Assembly: GCA_946481135.1 (NCBI GenBank)
Contig: CAMLMQ010000128.1
Location: 1 to 8,670, forward strand
Direction: 5' to 3'
Length of the DNA stretch: 8,670 nt
Source of the DNA: an uncultured Microbacteriaceae bacterium
GTDB taxonomy: Bacteria; Actinomycetota; Actinomycetes; Actinomycetales; Microbacteriaceae
The position numbers were made by a program, and so were the translations under genes. This document shows, in pieces, positions 1 to 6,429 of the stretch. The notes beneath the pieces are model-generated. The model was not told the origin of the DNA and did no database searches. It saw only the letters and a program-made list of their open reading frames with translations. Position 1 is the stretch's first letter. Each line of letters opens with the position of its first letter.

Positions 1-79
1 AGACGGTCGGCACGAGCAGCAGGAGCCCGACGGTGAGGAACTCGATCGACGCCGACCCGTCCTCCCCGCGCCAGCTCAA
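1..79 (-). CDS. TadE-like minor pseudopilin, N-terminal fragment (runs off left edge)
   Basis: Only the first 26 codons are inside the window. They begin at a TTG at 77-79, one base after the TGA of the preceding tadE-like gene (81-83). The peptide starts MSWRGEDGSASIEFLTVG and runs into a hydrophobic stretch, LLLLVPTV. A Gly at residue 8 followed five residues later by Glu13-Phe14, then the start of a membrane helix, is the TadE/TadF pseudopilin pattern recognised by prepilin peptidase. Because the next upstream gene is also TadE-like, this is probably the second minor pseudopilin of a Tad pilus locus that continues to the left. The TTG start is chosen because the only nearby GTG is out of frame and closes at once, and no better in-frame start is visible. 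The fold beyond residue 26 cannot be judged. Confidence 0.72.
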   Translation of the reverse strand, partial: MSWRGEDGSASIEFLTVGLLLLVPTV

Positions 80-80
80 C

Positions 81-458
81 TCACTCGAGCGTCTCGCGCG
101 CCGCATGCCCCGTCACCTCCAGTCCGCCGGGCACGCCGAACAGCCCGACCACCGGCAGCGTCGTACGCACCGACACGATCACCGACGGGTGCCCCTGCCA
201 CGCCCCCGTGCCGACTGCGACGTCGGTCGCGTAGTCGGCGCCGATCGCCTCGGTGATGAGCTCCCGCGTGCGGGTCAGTCCGTCGGCCGGACGGTTGTCG
301 GCGAGCGCCCCGAAGCGCGCGCCCTCCGCCGCCGCATCGAGCACCGTGTTGCGCACGTGCAGGGCGAGCCCGAGCTGGATGACCGCGAGGGTGAGCACCG
401 TGAGCAGTACGCCGACGAGGGTGAACTCGACGACCGCCGACCCCGAGTCGTCGCGCAC
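81..458 (-). CDS. TadE-like pseudopilin of a Tad pilus system
   Basis: This encodes 125 aa from a GTG start. The N-terminus is a short charged leader, MRDDSG, then SAVVEF and a long hydrophobic helix (about residues 13-33). Gly6 with Glu11 five residues later is the class III prepilin or TadE-like processing motif. The remainder (34-125) is a soluble domain, as in TadE proteins, which are minor pilins or assembly factors of Flp/Tad pili acting at the cytoplasmic membrane. The stretch VRNTVLDAAAEGARFGAL after the helix is typical of actinobacterial TadE-like proteins. It starts 4 nt after the stop of the Flp-like gene and is followed after 1 nt by a second TadE-like gene, so the three look co-transcribed. 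No strong Shine-Dalgarno is visible. I am confident of the family; the role in an assembled pilus is inferred from context. Confidence 0.85.
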   Translation of the reverse strand: MRDDSGSAVVEFTLVGVLLTVLTLAVIQLGLALHVRNTVLDAAAEGARFGALADNRPADGLTRTRELITEAIGADYATDVAVGTGAWQGHPSVIVSVRTTLPVVGLFGVPGGLEVTGHAARETLE

Positions 459-462
459 GTCG

Positions 463-648
463 CTAGAAGCCGGTGACGCGCGCGAGCGCGCTCTCGAAGA
501 TCGCCCCGAGCGCCGGGCCCGCGATCGCCCAGATCGCGATCACCAACCCGGCGGTCATGAGCGAGATGAGCACCCAGCCGGGTACATCCCCGGTGTCGTC
601 GGCGGCACGCGCCGCGAGGTTTCGCCTGATCGCCTTCATGCCCAGCAT
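463..648 (-). CDS. Small single-helix Flp-like protein of the Tad locus
   Basis: This encodes about 61 aa. A basic N-terminus (MLGMKAIRRNLAARAADD, residues 1-18) leads into TGDVPGW and one hydrophobic helix (about 25-47), ending in a short tail, FESALARVTGF. Size, topology and position directly before tadE fit the slot taken by Flp pilin or a small helper in actinobacterial Tad loci. It lacks the usual Glu-Tyr or Glu-Phe after the processing glycine: the positions after Gly20 read DVPGW. Function as a processed major pilin is therefore uncertain. It could instead be an unprocessed membrane helper. Start choice is uncertain: ATG at 646-648 or ATG at 637-639 (giving MKAIRRN) are both plausible and neither has a clear Shine-Dalgarno. 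A GTG at 697-699 is possible but would add an atypical Cys/Arg-rich leader. Confidence 0.7.
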   Translation of the reverse strand: MLGMKAIRRNLAARAADDTGDVPGWVLISLMTAGLVIAIWAIAGPALGAIFESALARVTGF

Positions 649-752
649 GGTGCACCGGCCGGACGACGCGCGGCGGCACCCATCCACAGCCCGCGGCACC
701 GGCCCACCGTCAAGACCCAGCGGATTCGGAGCGTGCGGCGCAAAATAGAGGA

Positions 753-1124
753 ATGATCGAGAGCACGACTGCGGTCACATCCGACCTCGAATCGGCCGAG
801 GCCGAGACACAGCGCATCATTCACTCCGCGACGATCTGGCTCGCCGCACTCGCCGTCACCGCCGCACTCCTCCTGGGTCCGGCGGTCGCCGCGGGCTGGC
901 GCCCGGCCGACCTTCCCTTCGAGGATCAGCCCGTGTGGTGGGGCGGCGTCGTCATCGCGGCCGTGGGCCTCGCGTCGCTCGTCTGGGCCGGATGCCCGAC
1001 GCTCGGCTACCCCGTGCAGCAAGCGTGGGTGCAGAAACGGATCTGCGTGCGGATCGGCATCGTCGCGAGTCTCGTCGGGATGGCGCTGGCCGGCCTCGTC
1101 GTACTGCTCACGCCCGTCGCCTGA
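753..1124 (+). CDS. Small three-helix membrane protein of unknown function
   Basis: This encodes 123 aa. I do not recognise the family. A hydrophilic acidic N-terminus (residues 1-24, with several Glu and Asp) is followed by three predicted membrane helices at about 25-48, 61-80 and 99-120. The loop between helices 2 and 3 (CPTLGYPVQQAWVQKRIC) carries Cys81 and Cys98 and several aromatic and basic residues. It is transcribed away from the Tad genes and stands alone, converging on the end of the GH43 gene with a 50-nt gap. The ATG at 753 has the purine-rich GAGG at 748-751 almost touching it, which is too close for a normal ribosome binding site. It may be translated from a leaderless or very short leader mRNA. 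No neighbour suggests a role. Confidence 0.72.
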   Translation: MIESTTAVTSDLESAEAETQRIIHSATIWLAALAVTAALLLGPAVAAGWRPADLPFEDQPVWWGGVVIAAVGLASLVWAGCPTLGYPVQQAWVQKRICVRIGIVASLVGMALAGLVVLLTPVA

Positions 1125-1136
1125 CGGCGCGGCACC

Positions 1137-1164
1137 CGCCGCCCTCCGTCGGGAGGCGTCGGCG
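1137..1164. terminator. Imperfect GC hairpin between convergent genes, possible bidirectional terminator
   Basis: Outer arms CGCCG (1137-1141) and CGGCG (1160-1164) and inner arms CCTCC (1143-1147) and GGAGG (1152-1156) form a stem around a 4-nt loop with a small internal loop (1 by 3 nt). It sits 12 nt after the stop of the plus-strand gene and 10 nt after the stop of the minus-strand GH43 gene, so it could serve both. There is no T-tract on either side, so this is not a canonical intrinsic terminator. U-less hairpins are plausible in actinobacteria but unproven here. Confidence 0.35.
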
Positions 1165-1174
1165 AAGCTGAGGG

Positions 1175-2077
1175 CTAGGGGTCCGTCACCCGGGGACCGT
1201 CCAGCTCGAAGGAGATGCCGCGCACGTGCATCTGTCGCACGGTGCGCTCGGCATTCCACGAGTGGAAGGCGATCAGATCGCCGGACGGTCCGGCGACGAG
1301 GGAGTTGTGACCCGGGCCGACGAGGCCCGCGCCACCGCGGAGAAGGGGAGGCGCCTCGGGCGACGCGGGAGTCCAGGGGCCGAGCGGGGAGTCGGCGACC
1401 GCCCACGACACCGCGTAGCCGTCGCCGGTCCAGGCCCCGCCGGAGTAGGTCATCCAGTAGCGACCGTGCCGCCTCACGACGGCGGAACCTTCGAGGGTGT
1501 GCCAGTCGTACACCCCGCCGTACATCGCGCGGCGTCGCTCGTAGAGCTGCCAGTCGGCGAAGGGCTGCAACACGGTCACCGGTGCACCGGCGGCACGGTC
1601 GGGGGCCGCGAGCGGCAGCACCGCGAGCTGCGTTCCGGGCCGCTCGGCGTCGAGCACGTCGCGGGCGAAGTAGAGGTACCAGCGCCCGTCGTCGTCGCGG
1701 AACGGGTGGGCGTCGATCGCGAACGTCTCGTCGGGCGTGAGGTTCGTGCCGGTGTCGCGATACGGCCCGGCGGGCGCGTCGGCGACGGCGACTCGCAGGT
1801 GATGGCCGTGGATGCCGTGACCCACCGAGTAGTAGAGCCACCAGCGTCCGTCGATCGCGGCGATCTCCGGTGCCCAGAAGTCGCCGCCGAGCGCGGGATC
1901 GGGGCGCTCGAGGACGCGTCCGGCGAAGTGCCAGGTCACGGCGTCCGTCGAGGTCAGCATCGGGAAGAGCGGTCCCGACGCGGGGGCCGGATCCTCGGTG
2001 CCGACCGCCAGGAATCCGCCGTCGGTGACGGTGACGAACGGGTCGGCGAAGGGCCGCACATCGACGGGAGAGCTCAT
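1175..2077 (-). CDS. GH43-family glycosidase, cytoplasmic
   Basis: This encodes 300 aa, close to the size of a bare five-bladed beta-propeller GH43 domain without an accessory module. The three expected acidic residues are visible. Asp12 in RPFADPF is the general base. Asp122 in FAIDAHPF is the pKa modulator. Glu196 in HTLEGSAVV is the general acid. WAPEI (68-72) and GPGHNS (255-259) are also typical of the family, the His being the one often found in the active site. GH43 enzymes are inverting arabinofuranosidases, xylosidases or arabinanases; subfamily and substrate cannot be settled here. There is no signal peptide, so it should act on imported oligosaccharides. The ATG at 2075-2077 overlaps the stop of the upstream glycosidase (ATGA), which decides the start over longer open frames. 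It is the last gene of the sugar operon. Confidence 0.92.
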   Translation of the reverse strand: MSSPVDVRPFADPFVTVTDGGFLAVGTEDPAPASGPLFPMLTSTDAVTWHFAGRVLERPDPALGGDFWAPEIAAIDGRWWLYYSVGHGIHGHHLRVAVADAPAGPYRDTGTNLTPDETFAIDAHPFRDDDGRWYLYFARDVLDAERPGTQLAVLPLAAPDRAAGAPVTVLQPFADWQLYERRRAMYGGVYDWHTLEGSAVVRRHGRYWMTYSGGAWTGDGYAVSWAVADSPLGPWTPASPEAPPLLRGGAGLVGPGHNSLVAGPSGDLIAFHSWNAERTVRQMHVRGISFELDGPRVTDP

Positions 2078-3384
2078 CCGTCGGCTCCGGTCACGATCGC
2101 GAAGTCGTCGGCGGCCCCCGTCGGGCGCCGCTCCAGCCCGTCGGGCGTCTCCTCCAACCGCACGAGCCCCATCCGGCGCAGGAACGGCGTCTTGCCGTCG
2201 GCGGGGTCGCCGAGCGGAGGCGCCGGCGCGATCACGGTCGAGCCGTCGGCCCGAGCCTGGGCCACCGCGAACTCCTCGACGTTCGCGCCGCCCGCCGCCC
2301 ACGACCAGTCGACGAAGTCGAGCAGCGGCCACCACGTGTAGCCGCGCACATCCATCCCCTCGCTGGCGAGCGCCCGCACCTCGGCGACCGACTCGGCGAG
2401 CCAGCGCCGACGCACCGCATCCTCACCTTCGATGCTCGTCTCGGTGACGGCGACCGGCAGCCGGTAGCGCTCGACGAACCGCTGCAGCACGGTGCGCAGA
2501 CCCGCCGCTCCCCCGTCGTGTGCGACCTGCGTGACGCGCTCCTCCACCGTGACGAGGCGCCGCGGCGTGAGGTCCGGGTAGTAGTTGACGCCGAGGATGT
2601 CGGGTGCCGCCGGTGCGTCGAGCAGCCGATCGAGGTCGGCGGCCGCGGCCCCGTGCCGTTCGAGCCACGGACGCATCGGATGCTCGGCGTCGACGCGCCC
2701 CAGCAGCAGGTCGGTCGGCAGCCATCCGATCGCGCGCAGGAAGGCCGCCTCCTCGCGCTCGGCGTCGGTGGACGCGGTGACGAGCGTCGCCGCTTCGACG
2801 TGCACGATGCTCGTCTCCGGCGCGGCGGCGCGGATCGCCCGGGTGGCGTCGGCCATGCCGAGGGCGATCGGTACGACGACGCGCGTCCAGCCCTCCCACC
2901 CGTGGAGGGCGGGCGGCCACACGCCCCGCAGGCCGCAGAACGACGCGGTCGTGAGCGGTTCGTTGAGCGGGGTGATGTGCCGCACGCGTCCGGCGTAGCG
3001 CGCGGCGAACGCCCCCGCGAACTCGGCGATCGCGGCCGGGTACCCGGGGTCGGCGAACGAGTCGGCGAGCCAGGTCGGCGTGCCGTAGTGCACGAGGTCG
3101 GCGACGAGTTCCAGGCCGAGCCGCTCGGCCTCGTCGACGGCACGGTCGAACTCGGACCACTCGAATCGCCCCGGGGCGCGATGCACGAGGGGCCAGCTCA
3201 CCCCGTAGCGCAGGCCCCGCGCACCGAGCCGCGCGGCCAGGGCCAGGTCATGCGGCATCCGCTCGTCGTGTTCGGTGAGGACGTGCTCGTCGAGGGGGTC
3301 CCGCGACGGGTCGGCCGGGTAGACGCACGTGTCCTCGATGCCGAGCAGCCAGGAGAGCCGCCCCGGCTCGAACAGGGCCGTCAC
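2074..3384 (-). CDS. GH1-like (clan GH-A) glycosidase, cytoplasmic
   Basis: This encodes 436 aa with a GTG start inside the stop of the upstream permease gene (GTGA). It reads as a TIM-barrel retaining glycosidase. ITPLNEP holds the likely acid/base Glu142 preceded by Asn141. VAVTETS holds the likely nucleophile Glu315. NYYP (267-270) and GYTWWPLLDFVDWSW (348-362) match the GH1 features that line the active site. HYGTPTWL (99-106) corresponds to the beta-strand 3 region. The sequence departs from textbook GH1 (TFNEP, ITENG), so substrate transfer from beta-glucosidases is unsafe. Beta-glucosidase, beta-galactosidase or beta-xylosidase activity are all possible. There is no signal peptide. It lies between the permeases and GH43, implying sequential cytoplasmic cleavage of one imported oligosaccharide. 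I am confident of a clan GH-A hydrolase, less so of GH1 proper. Confidence 0.85.
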   Translation of the reverse strand: MTALFEPGRLSWLLGIEDTCVYPADPSRDPLDEHVLTEHDERMPHDLALAARLGARGLRYGVSWPLVHRAPGRFEWSEFDRAVDEAERLGLELVADLVHYGTPTWLADSFADPGYPAAIAEFAGAFAARYAGRVRHITPLNEPLTTASFCGLRGVWPPALHGWEGWTRVVVPIALGMADATRAIRAAAPETSIVHVEAATLVTASTDAEREEAAFLRAIGWLPTDLLLGRVDAEHPMRPWLERHGAAAADLDRLLDAPAAPDILGVNYYPDLTPRRLVTVEERVTQVAHDGGAAGLRTVLQRFVERYRLPVAVTETSIEGEDAVRRRWLAESVAEVRALASEGMDVRGYTWWPLLDFVDWSWAAGGANVEEFAVAQARADGSTVIAPAPPLGDPADGKTPFLRRMGLVRLEETPDGLERRPTGAADDFAIVTGADG

Positions 3385-4223
3385 TTCAACCCCGTCGCGG
3401 CGACGCCCTGCACGAAGAACCGTTGTGCCAGGAAGAACGCGAGGGCGAGCGGGAGGAGCGAGATGACCGCACCCGCCAGCAGCACCGCGTGGTCGTTGAC
3501 GTGCTGCCCGCCGAACAGGGTCAGCGCCGCTGGGAGGGTGCGCATTTCGGTCGACGAGGTGACGACGAGCGGCCAGAGCAGGTCGTTCCAGAGGTTCATG
3601 AAGTGCAGCACCGCGAGCGTCGCGAGCGCGGGCTTCGCGAGCGGCAGGATGATGCGCCAGTAGATGCGGAAGTGTCCCGCGCCGTCGAGCCGCGCCGCCT
3701 CGTCGAGTTCGGCGGGGATCGTGAGGAAGAACTGCCGCAGCATGAAGATGCCGAACGCACTCGTCGCGCGCGGCACGATGAGGCCCTGATAGGTGTTCAG
3801 CCAGCCGAGGTGGAAGAGCTCCACGAACACCGGGATGAGCGTCACCTGCGACGGGATCATGAGCGTCGCGATGACGAGCCAGAAGGCGATGCGTCGCCCG
3901 CGGAACCGCAGCCGGGCCAGCGCGTACGCGCACATCGAGTCGAACAGCAGGCAGAGCACGGTCGTGACCCCGGCGAAGATGAAGCTGTTCGCGATGACCC
4001 GTAGGAACGGCAGCTCCGACCAGATGCGCTCGTATCCGCCGAGCGTCCACTCGGTCGGCAGCAGGCTCTCGGGGGCGGAGTAGAGGTCGGCTTCGGTACG
4101 GAACGAGCCCGACACCATCCAGACGAACGGCACGATCGCGACGACCACGCCGATGCCCAGCAGCACCCAGGCGAGCACGCGGGCCGGCGTGATCGCGGCG
4201 CGGCGCTCAGTCGACGTCGTCAT
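3381..4223 (-). CDS. Carbohydrate ABC transporter permease, MalG type (CUT1)
   Basis: This encodes 280 aa, the usual length for the second permease of a CUT1 importer. An N-terminal helix (about 15-37) is followed by a periplasm-side loop with the family-typical VSGSFRTEADLY (37-48), then five further helices. The EAA loop that docks the ATPase is clear: Glu175-Ala-Ala, Gly181, then IILPLAKP (191-198). The protein ends in GVAATGLK; a C-terminal GxxxGxxK is typical of MalG homologues. It forms the membrane channel with the preceding permease. Its ATG (4221-4223) lies inside the end of that gene, a 17-nt overlap in another frame, and its own stop overlaps the GH1-like start by 4 nt. Specificity cannot be read from the permease. 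Confidence 0.95.
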   Translation of the reverse strand: MTTSTERRAAITPARVLAWVLLGIGVVVAIVPFVWMVSGSFRTEADLYSAPESLLPTEWTLGGYERIWSELPFLRVIANSFIFAGVTTVLCLLFDSMCAYALARLRFRGRRIAFWLVIATLMIPSQVTLIPVFVELFHLGWLNTYQGLIVPRATSAFGIFMLRQFFLTIPAELDEAARLDGAGHFRIYWRIILPLAKPALATLAVLHFMNLWNDLLWPLVVTSSTEMRTLPAALTLFGGQHVNDHAVLLAGAVISLLPLALAFFLAQRFFVQGVAATGLK

Positions 4224-5145
4224 AGCGGAAGATCCGGAGCTGGATGGCGGACAGCAGCATGATGACGAGGAAGAGCACCCAGGCGATCGCGGAGGCGTAG
4301 CCGAGGTCGAAGTTCTCGAAGCCCTCGCGGAACATCATCGTGACGAGGGTGTCGGTCGAGAAGAGCGGGCCGCCCTTCGTCATCACGTAGACGAGGTCGA
4401 AGACCTGGAACGAGTTGATGGTGAGGATCATGGTTGCGAAGAGCAGGGTCGGGCGCATGCTCGGCAGGGTGACCGACCACGTGATGCGCGCGTTCGAGGC
4501 GCCGTCGAGTCGCGCCGCCTCGTAGAGCTGGGTGGGCACGCCCTTGAGTCCGGCGAGCAGGATGACCATCGTGAAGCCGACGTTCTTCCACACGCTCACG
4601 AAGATGACGGTGGGCAGGGCGAGGGCGGGATCCTGCAGCCAGCCGACCGCGGGGAGCCCGAAGGATGTCGTGAGGCCTGCGACGAGCCCGATGTTGGGGT
4701 CGAGCAGGAAGCGCCACACCATCCCGATCGTCGCGAGGGCCACGATCGTCGGGAAGAAGAAGACCGAGCGGACGGCGCGGGTCAGCAGCCCCTCGCGCTG
4801 CAGAGCCGACGCCGACGCGAACCCGAGCACGAGCTGGGCGACGACACTCACGACGGCGAAGATCAGGGTGATCCGCAGCGCGTTCCAGAACCGCTCGTCG
4901 CCGAGCAGCCGCTCGTAGTTCGCGAAGCCGAGCCACTCCTGCACGTCGGCGCCGATCCGCCAGTCGTGGAGGCTGAACCAGAACGACTGCACGATCGGGA
5001 AGACGATGAACACCAGGATGATCGCGAGGCTCGGTCCGGCGAAGAGCCAGGCCTGCCATCCGCGCACCCGGAGCCGGCGCGGGGTCGCCCCCCGGGCGCC
5101 GGGGCGGTCGGCCCCGACGCCCGGAAGGGCGGGTGATGCTCTCAA
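4207..5145 (-). CDS. Carbohydrate ABC transporter permease, MalF type (CUT1)
   Basis: This encodes 312 aa, the size of compact actinobacterial MalF-like permeases. A basic, Pro/Arg-rich cytoplasmic tail (1-29) precedes WQAWLFAGPSLAIILVFIVFP, the usual first helix of the family, and WFSLHDW follows. The EAA loop is at Glu209-Ala-Ala, Gly215 and VTLPSMRP (225-232). VMTKGGPLFSTDTLV (254-268) is a further CUT1 signature near the last helices. It pairs with the MalG-type permease encoded next. The likely start is TTG at 5143-5145, which overlaps the stop of the binding-protein gene as TTGA; no better ATG or GTG start is available nearby. A rare start codon at this junction may keep permease synthesis below that of the binding protein, which is my inference. 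Confidence 0.93.
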   Translation of the reverse strand: MRASPALPGVGADRPGARGATPRRLRVRGWQAWLFAGPSLAIILVFIVFPIVQSFWFSLHDWRIGADVQEWLGFANYERLLGDERFWNALRITLIFAVVSVVAQLVLGFASASALQREGLLTRAVRSVFFFPTIVALATIGMVWRFLLDPNIGLVAGLTTSFGLPAVGWLQDPALALPTVIFVSVWKNVGFTMVILLAGLKGVPTQLYEAARLDGASNARITWSVTLPSMRPTLLFATMILTINSFQVFDLVYVMTKGGPLFSTDTLVTMMFREGFENFDLGYASAIAWVLFLVIMLLSAIQLRIFRYDDVD

Positions 5146-6380
5146 CTGCAGCCGGTCGCCGCATCGATGGTGGCGCTCGCGGCGGCGGCGGCCTCCGCGA
5201 CATCCGCACCACGCGTGATCTCACCGATCAGCGGCACGTAGCCCTCGGAGTCGACGCGCGTCGCGTTCGGCACCCCGGGCAGGTAGAGGCGAGCGCTCGG
5301 GAGCGCCGCCGCGAAGGCCGCGACCACCTCGTTCGCCGCGAGCTCGGGGTCGTCGGCGAGGTCGGTGCGCACGGGCGGGAAGCCGGAGGCGAGGGCGAAC
5401 TGCTTCTGCGCCTCGACGCCGGTCCACCAGGCGAGGAACTGCTGCGCCTCCTCCGGGTGGTCGGTGCCGGACGAGATCGCGAGCGGCACCGTCGAGCCGA
5501 GCGTCACGTCACCGTCGACGCCCGTCGGCACGGGGGCGACACCGAGGTCGATGCCCGCATCGAGGTAACCCGCGGCGGCCCACGGGCCGTTCAGCTGCAT
5601 CGCCGCCTGACCGGCGCTGAACAGCGAGTCCGACTCGGCGCCCGTCAGACCGACGGGGGCGCCGCCCTGCAGCACGATGTCGGTCCAGATCTGCAGGCTC
5701 TCGATGCCCTCGGGGGTGTCGAGCACCGAGCAGCCCTCGGCGTCGACGATGTCGCCGCCTTCGAGCCACTGCAGGATCGGCCACATCTGGATGGTCTCGC
5801 GCTCGGCGAGCGACAGCCCGTAGACCCCGTCGCCGGTGAGCGTCATGACCGCGTCGCGGAACTCCTCGACGGTGGCCGGCGGCTCGGCGATGCCCGCGGC
5901 GTCGAAGAGCGACTTGTTGTAGTACAGCTGCAGGGTCGCGACATTCGCCGGCACGGCGTAGAGCTCGCCGTCGGCCGTGAACGCCTCGATGGCCGCCGGG
6001 AACAGGTTGTCCGCGTCGATCTGACCGTCGCCGCTGCCGAGCTGGTCGAGCGCGAGCAGCGAGTCGGTCTCGAGGTACTCGGCGACGATGTTGGGGTCGA
6101 AGTTCGGCGTCGCGAGGTCGGGGCCCTGACCGGTCGCCCAGGCGGCCGGAAGGGTCTGGGCGATCGAGTCCCAGGGCTGGATCTCGAGGGTGACCTGGAT
6201 GTCGTCGTGCGACTCGTTGAACGCCGCGACGAGGTCCTCGTAGGCACCGCGGTCGCCCCCGGTGAAACCTGCGAGCATGGTCAGTTCGACCGGGCCGTCG
6301 GACTCGGGGGCGGCGGTGCATCCGCTCAGTGCGATGGCGGCGACGGCCAGCGAGGCCGCGCCGAGGGTGACTCTCTTCAT
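5142..6380 (-). CDS. ABC transporter sugar-binding lipoprotein (CUT1 family)
   Basis: This encodes 412 aa. A lipoprotein signal peptide is clear: MKRV, hydrophobic residues 5-18, then a lipobox LSGC with Cys21 as the lipidated residue, so the mature protein is anchored outside the membrane. The rest reads as a bacterial type 1 extracellular solute-binding protein: VELTMLAGFTGG (31-42), the domain-crossover region around NVATLQLYYNKSLFD (146-160), and MQLNGPWAAAGY (261-272), a strong signature of the family. Cys217 and Cys411 are the only mature-region cysteines besides Cys21 and might pair. The ATG at 6378-6380 is favoured over a longer open frame because AAAGGAGAG lies 6 nt upstream and the signal peptide begins there. 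It follows lacI by 47 nt and overlaps the first permease gene by 4 nt. The ligand is probably an oligosaccharide, but its identity is unknown. Confidence 0.95.
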   Translation of the reverse strand: MKRVTLGAASLAVAAIALSGCTAAPESDGPVELTMLAGFTGGDRGAYEDLVAAFNESHDDIQVTLEIQPWDSIAQTLPAAWATGQGPDLATPNFDPNIVAEYLETDSLLALDQLGSGDGQIDADNLFPAAIEAFTADGELYAVPANVATLQLYYNKSLFDAAGIAEPPATVEEFRDAVMTLTGDGVYGLSLAERETIQMWPILQWLEGGDIVDAEGCSVLDTPEGIESLQIWTDIVLQGGAPVGLTGAESDSLFSAGQAAMQLNGPWAAAGYLDAGIDLGVAPVPTGVDGDVTLGSTVPLAISSGTDHPEEAQQFLAWWTGVEAQKQFALASGFPPVRTDLADDPELAANEVVAAFAAALPSARLYLPGVPNATRVDSEGYVPLIGEITRGADVAEAAAAASATIDAATGCS

Positions 6381-6386
6381 GTACTG

Positions 6387-6395
6387 CTCTCCTTT
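6387..6395 (-). promoter_or_regulatory. Ribosome binding site of the sugar-binding lipoprotein gene
   Basis: AAAGGAGAG on the minus strand ends 6 nt before the ATG at 6378-6380. It is one of the strongest Shine-Dalgarno sequences in the operon. It fixes the start at the signal peptide and fits the need for more binding protein than permease. Confidence 0.8.
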
Positions 6396-6415
6396 GGGCA
6401 ATGTGATCGAGGGGC

Positions 6416-6429
6416 GAGAGGGGTCTCTC
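6416..6429 (-). other. Small hairpin at the lacI stop codon
   Basis: On the minus strand GAGAG-ACCC-CTCTC forms a 5-bp stem that overlaps the lacI TGA. The CTCTC arm could alternatively pair with the GAGAG of the downstream Shine-Dalgarno. It has no T-tract and is too short for a terminator. A role in setting the ratio of regulator to binding protein is speculative. Confidence 0.25.

Noticed and set aside
708..746. Possible promoter elements: TTGACG for the Flp-like gene (minus, 708-713) and CAAAAT (741-746) for the plus-strand gene
   Set aside because: TTGACG has no convincing -10 at proper spacing, and CAAAAT has no -35. Neither is strong enough to annotate, although the gap must contain promoters.
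2078..2335. A longer N-terminus for the GH43 gene
   Set aside because: The extra 86 residues are low-complexity Arg/Gly shadow of the GH1-like gene. The GH43 fold begins at the ATG at 2075-2077, with the catalytic Asp at residue 12.
3381..4050. A long minus-strand open frame joining the GH1-like gene to sequence inside the permease gene
   Set aside because: The frame upstream of 3384 is Arg/His-rich shadow coding in the frame beside the MalG-type permease. The real GH1-like protein starts at the GTG overlapping the permease stop.
4153..5136. Long plus-strand open frame opposite the two permeases
   Set aside because: The translation is Glu/Arg/His-rich with no recognisable domain, as expected for antisense frames of GC-rich genes. 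The minus-strand permeases are unmistakable.
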